Positions 1 to 10,802 of a stretch of DNA of 64,000 nt are shown here, piece after piece. A program made the translations under genes and the position numbers. Below the pieces are notes generated by a model that saw only the letters and a program-made list of their open reading frames with translations, did no database searches and was not told the DNA's origin. The DNA comes from Agroathelia rolfsii (Eukaryota > Basidiomycota > Agaricomycetes > Amylocorticiales > Amylocorticiaceae), in the NCBI GenBank assembly GCA_018343915.1, contig JABRWF010000001.1:3596001-3660000 (forward strand). Reading direction: 5' to 3'. Position 1 is the stretch's first letter, and every line of letters starts with the position of its first letter.

Positions 1-35
1 TCATGATGCATGATGTGTCAAGGAGTCAATTTCAC

Positions 36-229
36 CGAACATATTCATAAGGCCATCCGAGGCCTCCAAAAAGGCGGCGGTGTCTATTCCATCTTCTCGG
101 ATGGGCACGTCTGCAAAAGACTGTGGAGAAGTCGCCATTGAATACATAATCGCCTAGTCCCGGACATCGGTCCACAAGGGAGTCCCAGGGACTGGTTCTT
201 ACCTTGACCGTCTCAAAATAAGGTGCCAT
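36..229 (-). CDS. Glycolipid transfer protein (GLTP / HET-C2-like), 5' end only
   Basis: Two coding exons are visible: 203-229 and 36-120, joined across an 82-nt intron (121-202). A further donor lies at 34-35, so the gene continues off the left edge. The joined product starts MAPYFETVKSFADVPI and continues with GIDTAAFLEASDGLMNMF. This matches the N-terminus of fungal GLTP-fold proteins such as Podospora HET-C2 (PYFETL...SFSDVPI...ISTEAFL). The family moves glycosphingolipids between membranes in the cytosol, and HET-C2 alleles act in heterokaryon incompatibility. The lipid-binding core (the D, N, K and W residues) would lie in exons outside the window. The start is the first ATG and fits family length. 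Identification is confident from the N-terminal motif, although only about 37 residues are present. Confidence 0.85.
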
Positions 230-1559
230 GGTGGACCACTAGTGGAATATGGTCGGTTGAAGAAAGCGAACGAGGCAGGTGGTTGGGGAGGCACAAGACT
301 AATAGGGAAGAAAGAAGAATGTCTGCCAGTCGTAACCGCATGGAGGCGAGCTCCATCCAACATGATGAAGCCTCGTGTATCGACACCAGATATCATGATT
401 CTCCCAGCTTTTTGACCGAAAGATGTCGTTCAAATTCATAGTATAGAGAGACAGGGACAGAGAAGAATAGGACACGCCGTAAACGACCGGAGTGTTACAT
501 GCAGTGGTAGTACGAGTACACAACCGATGGGACATCATCAAAGCATCTAACTTCTGAATCGCAAAAAATTTGTTTGTTACGTGATGCTTTTGAGTAAACA
601 TGGAGGCTGAAACCTCCAAGTCAAAAAAAAAAAAAAGTTGAACTATTAAACCACCCAATCCATCAGATCCCTGTTTTCTTATCTACATTTTAGGCACTAA
701 TATTTGCGAACTTGAAAATGGAAAGCATTTTTTGTGCCTGTGGTACCAGTCATTGATTATACTCGCGATTACTATATTCGTCGACGTAATTAGCGAGCAT
801 TGCTGATCTACGATGCTGATGGCCTGTGTGATGTACTGAAGTCACGGCGCGGCCGCGCCGTACCCCCGCTAAGAATGCATAGCAACAACCACTAGAGGGG
901 GGACCTGTCAGTGAACATGGATGTAGATAGGAACTACAAGAAGTTGCTCGAGACGACTTGTGCCGCTGGCTGGCGTCGCATGCTGCACTCGCGGCTGTAA
1001 GCCGGCAGGGTTCTGTGGATCTAGAGCTGATTGCAGCCCTAGAAGACAGCCAACAGGGCCCAACACAACAAGTCGGGGATTTGTGTCGCTAAATCACTCG
1101 CGAACCGTGGGGAGTAGAGAGCATCATCTTGTACTTGTACTAGTATTACTGCCTACTGCCTGATACCTCTACAACAGTTACTGGTAGTGGTAGTAATAAG
1201 AGAGGAACATGCACCGAGCTTGGAGCACGTATCTCGATCCCCCTCCGCCTGATGAGCACGGGCCAGGCCAAGCTGGGGTACGATCGCTTTATTTGATTGG
1301 TCAACCAATTGATGACTTCATTTGTGTCCTAACCACTACCACCGTTGCAAGGTTCCCCGGCATTCTCAGTTAGATAGGAGAGCGTAAGAGTTTTATTTTA
1401 TTTTTCACTTTTCACTATCTGTAAATTCAATATCCGTCAAGTCACGATAGGCACCCGTCCGCAGCCTCGACAGTGGGCGCACATTCAGTCTATTCGCAAG
1501 CCACGTCTGCGCAGCATCTCGTCCCGCCCGTCCCCCCTTTCGTAAACGTCAGACAAGAC
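230..1559. other. Intergenic, divergent promoters of the GLTP and tetraspanin genes
   Basis: No convincing coding exon is seen. Short ORFs lack codon structure and recognisable domains. The stretch includes a poly-A run near 626-638 and a perfect 18-bp GC-rich palindrome at 844-861. It must hold the promoters of the two divergent flanking genes. Confidence 0.6.
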
Positions 1560-2742
1560 ATGTCCAGCACGTCCTTGAATGCCTCTCCCAATCAGACACC
1601 GCTGCTCTCCAGGAGCAACAGTCCTCCTGCATCACTCAGCATCAACTATTTACCCTCCAAATTTGCGCCCATAGGCCCGAGACGCCGGAAGGGCGGAAAG
1701 CTAATCGATCCATTAATCCCAAAGCAAGGTGGTGGACGAGAAGCATTCAAATCCAATGAGGCCCGTATGCCGGGAGAGGGCGATGATGATTATGATGGCG
1801 TGGATATCAGCAAGGGTTTGAAGGGAAGAAAACCGAGATGGAATCGCTTCAAATGGATCCTTTTCTTCTCAAACCTTGTCGTGAGTCTCCTCAAAATCGA
1901 TTTCATAGACATGCCATGACACCTCACACGGACTTGGGTGGACAACAGTTTACTGCATACTCCCTAGTGGCCTTGATATTCTGCATCATCACCTGGTTTA
2001 ACGTCTGGGACCATGCAGACGTCGTTCGGGTCGGCAATCGCACAGAGCTTATCTTGTCCACCGTCGCTGGTGCATTAGGCGTTCTCACGTCTATGGTTGG
2101 GTGGGCAGGCATCTTCCTCAACAACCGTGCCTTCCTTGCCAGTTATACCTTCATGCTATGGATTTGCTTTGCCTTCCTAGTAACGCCTGGCTACCTCACG
2201 TACAAACAACGCACATTCAACCTCGAGGGCAAAGTTAACGCCCAGTGGTCGCGTGATCTCGGCGCCGAGGGACGTCTTCGGATCCAGAACCAACTCAAGT
2301 GCTGTGGCTATTTCTCTCCTTACATCGAGGCTACCGTCAGTCAGACATGCTATTCTCGCAGCACACTGCCAGGTTGCAAGAAGAACTACCTCATGTTTGA
2401 ACGTCTCGTGCTTGGCAGGTGGTACCTTGTTGCGTTCTGTCTTGTACCGTTGCATATAGCTATCATGGTCATTGCCCTTCTCTGCTCGAACCATATCACC
2501 TACCGCTTTGGTAAAGGCATGATGCCCCAAGCTTATCGCCTGAACATGAATAGTATGGCCCTTATCATGGAGCAATATGCCAAGTACGTCATCTGTTTCC
2601 TTTGCTTACTCTTTGAATCCGTCCGTTGATCGTCTTCATCCCCAGTCAACTAGCAGACCAGTATGGAACGGACGTTGCATCCGAGGTCCTCAGCAAATCT
2701 CGATCCAATATCAATCTTAGCGGCTTCTCTACTCCGCGGTGA
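1560..2742 (+). CDS. TSP2: Tetraspanin, basidiomycete TSP2 type
   Basis: Three exons (1560-1880, 1949-2583, 2646-2742) give a 350-residue protein. An N-terminal cytosolic tail of about 100 residues, Ser/Pro-rich then basic, precedes four membrane segments (about 96-122, 138-164, 173-190, 265-287). The large loop carries the tetraspanin Cys-Cys-Gly motif at 225-227 plus Cys241 and Cys250. Tetraspanins organise plasma-membrane protein complexes. Basidiomycete TSP2 homologues are tied to stress tolerance and, in pathogens, virulence. The long N-terminal extension is usual for the TSP2 subgroup. The reading frame runs upstream of 1560, but only from non-ATG codons, so this ATG is the best start. 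Both introns are GT-AG and close the frame exactly. The C-terminus is short and ends NLSGFSTPR. Confidence 0.9.
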
Positions 2743-3423
2743 AATTGATGAGCCCCGTCAACGGGGCAGTGATAGCGATAGCCTTAACCTTAGCCAATTT
2801 CCTGGTCTCATCAAAAAAGACTCGTTTTGATCCATTCTTTTGTAATTTTTCCTTGTTTTTTTCTTCGCCATTTTTCCATATACCTACTGTCGTTCGTTTT
2901 TCGTTGTTCAGCCCTCCGATCTAATAGGGTGGTACAGGACTTTATGTATGTATTTTTTTTTTTTAAGCTTGAGCTTGTTATGTTGTGAATTTAGCTTGAT
3001 TATTTGCGAATGTTCATTTGTGTGGAATGCTTTCGTATGTGTGACATTGTCGTCGTTTTTCTGATTAACGCATTTGTTTATTTACTTAGAAGCTAACATG
3101 TACCGGAGTTTCTCCATTAAAAATTCGTCGCGCCATTCAAGATTGGAATGAATTCATTATTTTTGATTCCCATCATTGAAGCTATAATCACGCACTACTG
3201 TCAAATATTTATCGTGTTCTAGCACCTACGAATCCAAATTGGCTATCTGTCATCAAGAACTATTGACTAGTATGCCTCTCATGCCTAAGCGCGCATATAT
3301 CATATCCACCTTCTAAATCTAACGAGGAGCGTATTTACAGACAGCCGTCTATAAAGAGGGAAAAGAAGAGAACGTCAGACAAAAAGAGCTATACACAACT
3401 GCCCAGGAAAAGAGCAAATATAG
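2743..3423. other. Intergenic, convergent 3' flanks
   Basis: AT-rich, T-tract-rich sequence between the 3' ends of the tetraspanin gene (+) and the acetylesterase gene (-). No coding exon or RNA gene was recognised. Confidence 0.5.
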
Positions 3424-4592
3424 CTAGAACGAGAAGTAAACAAACTTACTGGGCACATCTTTTCCCGCAGTATTGACGTACGACTTCAAGCTGCTTGATC
3501 CACAGAGCAAGCCTCGGACAAAGGCCTCCGCAACAACATTGGCACCCGTGGGCGACGTGTGCGTGTGGTCGATGGGGTAGTAAGTGTCTACGGTTGTTTC
3601 GCCGATGGCGTTGTATGCCTGCACGACGTAGTCGTAGTGGTCGACGTATGTGACGCCCGTGGCAGAGGCGACGTCTTGTGCGTATCCCACGAATCGCGGT
3701 CCATCGCCAATGGTCAATGGCCAGATGTTGTCAGGTGTCTGCAAGGGGAAGGAACATGTCATCATGATATCAGTATTGTTATCGTAGGTGATGGGATAAA
3801 CAAAAGTAGGTATGCTTTTTCCATTTTCCGTACCTGCGCAGAAACAATTGGGATGGCGCCTTTGGACTGGAGGGCTGTTACGGCATTCTGAACTATGAAT
3901 ATACGTATGTGTCAGCCATGGAGCAAGGTTTCAGACTTTTTGATGCCTTGTAATACACGAGAAGTGCGGAGGCGAGGAAGGGAAGTTCAATAACGACTCA
4001 CTGTAATAGACATAGGTATGGATCACATCGGTTGTCCCACTAACAAAAGCAATTGGAATTTATATTCAAGACAATCAATCCATGGATTTGATCAATAAGA
4101 ATTGAATGGACGCATCAACATTGAAAACAGAATAGAAATACCCACTTGGATTCAGTGACCGTGGCGATACTAGAGTATGCAGAGCCGTATGCATCCTCCC
4201 TCCCGTTATCGGTAGCGCCCGACTCGCCGTCATTGTGTCCGAATTCGATAATCACGTAATCGCCTTTCTGGACCGTGTTGATGATGTTTTGGAAGAGGCC
4301 CTTATAGGTATAGCTCCGAGCGCTCGTGCCGGCTAGAGCTTTGTTCACCACATCGATGGTGAGATATTGCCCAAGATACTCTGCCCAGCCTGAAAACCGA
4401 GCCAAGTTTAGCCCACGGGTTACTCGGTGCCGAAAGGGCCTAAAGGTAAGTCGGTGACACACCTTGTGTTCCGTTACCACCACCGCCTAAGGCCATAGTA
4501 GAATCGCCGGCCGTGTAGACCGTCGTCGCGGAGGCATATTGGGTGAGCATAGCGGCAGATGCTAACACGGGGAATGCAACTCTGGACAGCAT
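3424..4592 (-). CDS. Rhamnogalacturonan acetylesterase (CE12, SGNH hydrolase), secreted
   Basis: Exons 4463-4592, about 4153-4389, 4002-4039, 3834-3892 and 3424-3738 assemble an SGNH hydrolase of about 260 residues. It has a signal peptide ([22 protein letters not shown]), the nucleophile block YTAGDSTM, the Gly block [12 protein letters not shown], the Asn block EFGHND and the terminal Asp/His block [10 protein letters not shown]. These are the four catalytic blocks of rhamnogalacturonan acetylesterases, which remove acetyl groups from the pectin hairy-region backbone outside the cell. The Cys-poor C-terminus is uncertain. A consensus GTAAGT donor sits just before the stop (3448-3449) with an acceptor at 3399, so an alternative 3' end is possible. 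The product would act with pectin hydrolases such as the polygalacturonase at 48.7-50.6 kb. TATA-like AT repeats lie about 75-100 bp upstream. Confidence 0.9.
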
Positions 4593-7083
4593 CTTCCTTC
4601 CTCTCTGGATCGGTTGCAGAAGATAATTCTCAACTGACAGGTGTTTGTAAGTTATCTCTTGCATCCACCCTTTATACATATACATATATATATATACATT
4701 CCACAGTGACACATCTTAATCTCACTTCATTTCATGGACTATCATCGCTAGCAAACCCGACGACGTTTCAATATTCTGAGCGAGAATAGACCGTGGTCAG
4801 GCGGGAGGAGGTTACCACATAGTGAATACATCCGAATCATTGTACCCGTATCATATGTCTGAGGGATCACTAAAGGTTTCCGAACATACGCAGGTATAAA
4901 TCCCGTCATGAGGCCCAGATATGGGATATGAGGACGGCCCGCTTTGCTCCACTAGTGCTACGGCCACGATACTCTATGGCGTCATGCATGCTGCATATAT
5001 AATTTAAGTTCAGTTGTGGACGTGGCGCGAAGGCCCGAGCACTATAAAAAGCGACAAGAAGAGATATCATGAGATCAAAACCCATTCGGTGCTATCAGCG
5101 GGCTTAGGCATGTGATCATCGATTTGAGCTGGTTTCCAAGGGGTTCCGGCGGCGAGTGTTTTGCTGTGCGATGAATATCGGAATCAAGAACGGTACAAAA
5201 AGGGCCCTGGAAGGGTACTGACTTGACCCCGAGAAAAAACATAAGCCGTCAATCATGGGAACAGTCCAATAGGGCACGAAAATCCGCAAGGTTCTCCCTT
5301 ATCATGATCATGAGTTACGTTGTCCTGATGTCGCAAACATACCGGACAATTTTCTCATGTCCGGTTTGAGCGCAAGAATACACATGTGGAAAACGTGCCT
5401 CCATTGGCACTACCGGGCTTGTCGGTCGGAAGAACATGTAAGACGATGGGTTCTCTCCTGATCCACGTCAACAATGGCAAAACACCGTGTTATGTATTTG
5501 TGGGCCGTACAAACGTCCTCGAGCCTTGTGGTGGAAGCAAGGAGTGATGGCAGGGCACGCATCTAGTGGCTGGAAGGTTTGCATAATTATTCATGTCGCG
5601 CCTGCCAGCGGGGTTTTATATCCACTGGCCACAATCTGTTGCTCAAATGGCCGTCGGCGGGTAGCACGCCGCAAGTACACTTCTGACTTATAAGCGATTA
5701 TATTACGTGTCTGTGTTGAAAATAACTATACAAGGACATAGAGCCAGGTTTTGACAGAAGCCAGATATACTATGAACAGTGAGAGAGTTAAAGATTGAAG
5801 GACACGACATGCGGATGTAAAACGAGCTGTGTAAGTATTTAGTCATCCTCGATTATGTGATGGCAGAGAAGACGCATCTCGGTAGAATGAAGGAAAAGCT
5901 ATGCCCACTCTGGAACCGTACTATGTATTGGCGCTTAGAACTGGGATCTCTTGAAAATAAACAATTTACATAGGCGATCAGATGGACTGCCAATGCAACT
6001 AAGCATGCTGTGGTTAGTGCTGGGATCCGTATTCTGGCTTGGGCAACACGGTCGACTAGTATGTGATAGCACGAGAATGACGCCCCTGATTAGTCTCAGA
6101 GAAAGATGTACCGGCGATATTCACTGCTGAGAAGAAAAAGAAGGCCGATGGGATCTAAAGGAAAAACAAAAAAAAACAAAACGAAAGGCGAGTCCACAAA
6201 CTTTGAGGGTGAGAGAGGGCATATGGACTCCTAGACGACCGGGTCAGATGAATGCCGCGCAGGCTCCATGCCTTCCTTACGGTGATGGCCGCCGCGCGTC
6301 TTTTTTTGCCTGAAGCGTATACCATGTAGCCTAGATTATATGTCGACATTGAATGATCAAAATGGATCATTGGAGAGCTAATTGACCTTCTGGCGCTATC
6401 TAGGGTTCGGCTAGACGCAATAGTTTTTCCCATTTGTCGAAGCATGTAAACATAACGAATGTATGTACACAATTGTGAAAAATGGGATGATAGTAAACGA
6501 AAGGTAAATAAATAATGACCAGTGGGGCCCTGACTTGCCGTCGGCCACTTCCGACTCGCCACAACTATAGGGCCGCCAAGAACGGTGCGACTTTCCGACG
6601 GAAACAATATCCAGTCTTGCTTGTTCAATCATCGATAAAATTTCTTTTCTATGTCTGTCTGCTAGGTACGGTTCACCCCATCCACCGCGTCATACGAATC
6701 ATTCCATAGATTTGGGTATCGAACATCGAATCATCTACGGCAGATGGGACCCACATTGGTCATCTTCATTTGCACACCATCCATCATCAACAATCCCTGA
6801 TTGGTACATGGACCAACAACAAGTTCGGATTTATCCTGTTTGGCGACTGCCACGATGCCAAAAATAGACTGAATTGTGATCGAACTTGACAGAACAGTGG
6901 GTGCAGTCCCAAATGAGGCAGGTTCAGCCTGTCACCAAGGCGTGACTGAGTTACACTTGCACTTGGTACAAACCCTCGGCCGCAAGTACGAGTGCCTGGG
7001 AAGCGCGCAGAAGACATATATGTACCACCCTCAACCATGGGCTGGGTGATAGACTGTACACCCTCCGTATGCCGTTCTCCCAC
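4593..7083. other. Long intergenic stretch without a supported gene
   Basis: About 2.5 kb between divergently oriented genes. It has a (TA)n/(CATA)n tract near 4674-4700. ORFs of up to 157 codons near 6155-6630 start at non-ATG codons, show no domain and have no splice structure consistent with conservation, so no gene is called. Unrecognised short genes or lncRNAs cannot be excluded. Confidence 0.45.
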
Positions 7084-8433
7084 ATGAATCCACTCACCAC
7101 GTAAGTTTGCCTATCCCTTAAGCTCAGACAGTGTCTGGCAGTATGGCCATAATGATCACTACCGTATTTCAGTCCTTCCCTTGAGAGAAACCAGCAATGG
7201 AAAGATGAAGATGAAGAGGATGCCTATGACGATGAAGATGATGAAGACAGTGGGCGTACGAGTTCGACTAACAGCGACCGCTCTCCATCGTACTCTTTTA
7301 CAAAAGTTACCTGGCCGCAGCAGCCACCGCTACCTTCTACAGCCACCAGGTGGGTAAACGCTGGAAGATTTGCCCATTAAAATAAATCAATGGCTAAAAT
7401 CTCGAATAGTTTTTCTGGAACACCTCCCGATGCGTCGTTCTCACCAGGTTCGGCTGTTGCAGTCGCATCACTGCCACCAGATGTCGTTCCCCTGCGTCGG
7501 CGTCGTGCCAAGAGAAGCGAGATGGAACGTTACGCCTCTTTACGAGCGGATCCATACGCGGCCGAGGTCGAGCCTTATCGCATACTCTGTTCCGGTTGCG
7601 GAAAATGGATACGTTTGAGGCCCAATTCAACCTATTGCAGCATCCCTTGGGATGCGCATAGAAAGAGCTGCCTTCTGAAGACCATGTGAGTTGAGACCCG
7701 AGATATCTGTCACATCATGGGAAAAATTTCCGCTCCATACTAACTGACTGCCCTCCACGAAAGGACGCGAATGGACAGCGGTCTCTCCACCAGAGATGCG
7801 AAGTTGAAGACGGACCAGCTGGCCAGAAAATTCGACATCGAGCGTATTCTATGCGCTATGTGTGATCGCTGGATCCCCGTATCCCCAACGGATCATAACG
7901 TTGCGCTAGCCACCTGGGAGACACACAAATCGAGTTGCCAAATCGAGCATGTCAGGAATGGAGCCAAGAACGTCACCCCGTCTCTGACGTCGACAACATT
8001 AGCAGCACCCTCTCCCTTCGCCGGGGGATCGGATCTAAGCACGATGGAGCCACTATCCTACACTTCCGCTCCCGGGCCTTCCTCGATGTCGGGTTCTTCC
8101 GCTCGAACTGCGGCGGCACAAGCGCGATACGATGCACTAGCAGCAGATTCACTCATCTCGGTCATTGAACCCTCCCAAGTCCTTTGCAAGCAATGCGGTA
8201 AATGGGTTGCTTTGCGTAAGGACAGCAGTTATTGTTGGTACCCATGGGAGGCGCACCGTAGCAAGTGCAGGCCGACTTCACCCTCAGGCAACACGTCGAT
8301 GATGGTTGATAGGCACGAGCCAGGCGGCGTGGGCTCCCCTATGCTTGAGTCTAGTTCGACCCTACCCTCGGCATCCACAACACAGACGCAAAAAATGGAC
8401 AGGCGAATGAGCATTGACTCGCTACTCACATAA
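7084..8433 (+). CDS. Protein with three C-x2-C...H-x3-C putative zinc repeats
   Basis: Four exons (7084-7100, 7173-7349, 7410-7685, 7764-8433) give 379 residues. An acidic Asp/Glu-rich stretch (about 14-30) is followed by three copies of the pattern C-x2-C-x2-W-x13/14-W-x2-H-x3-C: C125/C128/W131/W145/H148/C152, C187/C190/W193/W208/H211/C215 and C298/C301/W304/W318/H321/C325. Each copy follows a hydrophobic I/V-L residue pair. The Cys2-His-Cys set suggests one zinc ion per repeat. The spacers are Ser/Thr/Pro-rich and probably disordered. I do not recognise a named family, and similar proteins in basidiomycetes are likely to be annotated as hypothetical. The function is unknown; nucleic-acid or protein binding is only an inference from the fold pattern. 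A first exon of 17 nt is short but closes the frame, and upstream coding exons cannot be excluded. Confidence 0.75.
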
Positions 8434-9619
8434 ATGATGGGAGACAAGATAAAGGACGACCATGCTCACCCAACTAGTACTTCCTGCTAACCCTTTCTGT
8501 CATGAAGGTCATGAATTCCCGAATGACGGACGTCCGGACACCTAGTCCTCTGTCCATGGACAGACAGATGGCGCGTCCATACCTCGATCATGTGGCAAGG
8601 CTCCATCATCATTCGCATATGTACACCAACATGGACTGAATTACGACGAGCCATGATGCACACAGCATGCGAGACATGAGATTACCTGCAGGATCTGTCG
8701 GCGGAGGAAGGAATTCTATCACATCAGTCATTTTCATTTTTCTCTTTTTAAGGTTTTCTTACATTGCCTCGTCGATTAATAATCCTCATTTTGGAACGAC
8801 CATTACTTTTGAGGGGTATTTTCATTTTATGAAACCATCAATCATGTGGCTAGCCAGTATCCCTCAACTCAATTCATTAATTTTTGAGAAGTGGCGAAGA
8901 TGAACTTGAAGGCTTGGAATTTATCGTGTTGATCAATATGTATGAGGTGGCAGGCGAGGCCTGTAAGCGAAGCGCTTACGCTAGTCGCGATGACATGTGT
9001 GTGTGATATCCGAGAATTCTAATACCCACTTAGTTAGGTGAGCTCATTACCACGCACAGTCAGCACTTAAAAAAAAAAACACGCGCATTGATTTACCCGC
9101 CTTCTCTTCTTCGAGTTTTTCCTTGACCCAGCCCAATCCCATCTAGTATAGATAGGCGCCAAAGTATCGGTTGCTGATCGATAGGTGAATCGTGTAGAGA
9201 TAATCAGCCCAATCCATAGTCTATCATAATCTATTTACCATTACCATTAGAACCTATTTGGCAAATTGGACAATCATTAGGGGTGCTGACACGCGCATCT
9301 TAGATTATGACATGTTCGGGGCACTATCAATTTGAGAACTGAGACCAACCTTGGAATTATTGTATAGCGAGTCCTTGTAAGTTGAAGTAATATACATAGA
9401 GGGAAGCCACACAGACATAATATTAAATTGACCTCCTAGTGTGACGGGACCGAAGCTGGAGTGATTGATAGGAAACAAGGCCGAAAACATGAGGGGAAAC
9501 GGTAGAAGAGCCATCCTTTGACGAATCCATGGCTCGGAATTGCAGACAACAGCACGGATCTGTCATTGTCTAGAGCAACTCAATGATAATCATTGGCGAG
9601 CCTGCTTCTGTCTGTCATG
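8434..9619. other. Intergenic, convergent 3' flanks
   Basis: Sequence between the 3' ends of the three-repeat Cys/His gene (+) and the bHLH gene (-). It contains a poly-A tract near 9069-9078 and no ORF with coding character. Confidence 0.5.
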
Positions 9620-10582
9620 TCATTCTGGCGACAATAGTTTCTCCCTAGCAGCAATCTCCTCTTTTAGGGCGTCTCTCCCTTCCTCGAGCCATTTTATGTA
9701 TTCAAGAGCCCTGGACAGGACGCCACTCTTTCCTTTAGTCCCCGGACCGCTGTTACCCTGCTCTTCTTTACCCCGCTTGTTGCTGGCACGACTACCATTC
9801 CGACCACTGCCTTTAGGTCGACCCCTTGTTGGCATACCAAGACTGGGATCCTGACCAACGGGAGCAAGGAGAGCCAGTAGCTGTGCATATCCTTCTCTGA
9901 TTGTGTTTCTGCGTTTTTGCTCAGAGAGAATGTGGTTAAGCCGTTTCTATATTTGTATAGCGTGAGAACACACTTGTTCCGATTGGGTGCGAAGAAAAAA
10001 ACTTGCGTTGCTACCCGAAGATGTACCGTTGGAGATAGAAGCCTTTCTAGACGACACCACCGGTGAATATCGCTCGTCTTTGGGTTTGGGGGGAGTCGGT
10101 GTCTGTGTCTGCGCCTGTGTCTGACTGTGTGGCGTCGTTATTGAAGTAGGGTCCACTTCATGAGGCTCGTGATCGTTCGATGATGTGGACCCGCCGGCGG
10201 ATGATGGTATATTCAGATCGCGATGGGTCTCATTGGCCGCCAGTGGGTACGAAGGATATGAGGAATATGCCAGGGTTTGGAAGTATGTATTGTCCATGCC
10301 TGCTGTTCAGTGCCCGAATGAGGCTTTGCTGTGTGTATGCTGCATATATTGGGCTACGTCACCTTCCCATGATACATCAAGACTCATATCTACATCATCA
10401 AGGAAGTTGAATATATTCGTAGCCTCCTCTTCTGTCAGGAGTTCTGTATTAGATGGAGGAAGCATGCTCCTAGATTGGGTGGGTGAGAATAGCGCTGCTG
10501 AGGGAGGTATCATGCTGCTAGACGGGCTAGGATGTATAGACGGGTCAAAATCAAATTGGAAATCATGCCGACTTCGTGACAT
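9620..10582 (-). CDS. bHLH transcription factor, INO4-like
   Basis: Exons 10363-10582, 9974-10302 and 9620-9946 encode 291 residues. The C-terminal third holds a basic helix-loop-helix domain. The basic region and helix 1 read KRLNHILSEQKRRNTIREGY with the E-box contact residues His, Glu and Arg. Helix 2 follows after a long Gly/Lys/Ser-rich loop (KSGVLSRALEYIKWLEEGR) and runs into a short coiled coil. The N-terminal part is Ser/Pro/Thr/Gln-rich, as in an activation region. The layout resembles fungal INO4-type bHLH proteins that control lipid or metabolic genes, but the target is not deducible. The intron at 9947-9973 is only 27 nt. It ends with an in-frame TAG, so it must be removed to reach the bHLH domain. 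The gene is divergent from TRM5, with 220 bp between the starts. Confidence 0.8.
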
Positions 10583-10802
10583 GCTGAGTGCGGATCTGCT
10601 GTAAAGGAGAGGGTGTGTTCAAGGTCAAGTTGTCTGATCTCTTGAGTGCCACCATGCGAGGGTGCCAGATGGCGGCGAATGGCAGCTGCGCCCGGCAGTC
10701 GGTAACATTAGCTTCCGGAGGGGCTCATCGAAGGTCGGAAGTAATTAAATAATTACTAAAAAGTATTTTCCAAATTCTCAAGTCCTGGTCAAGTCACGAT
10801 TC

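Noticed and set aside
6155..6632. 157- and 73-codon open frames on the minus strand
   Set aside because: They begin at non-ATG codons, have no domain and lie in a long non-coding stretch.
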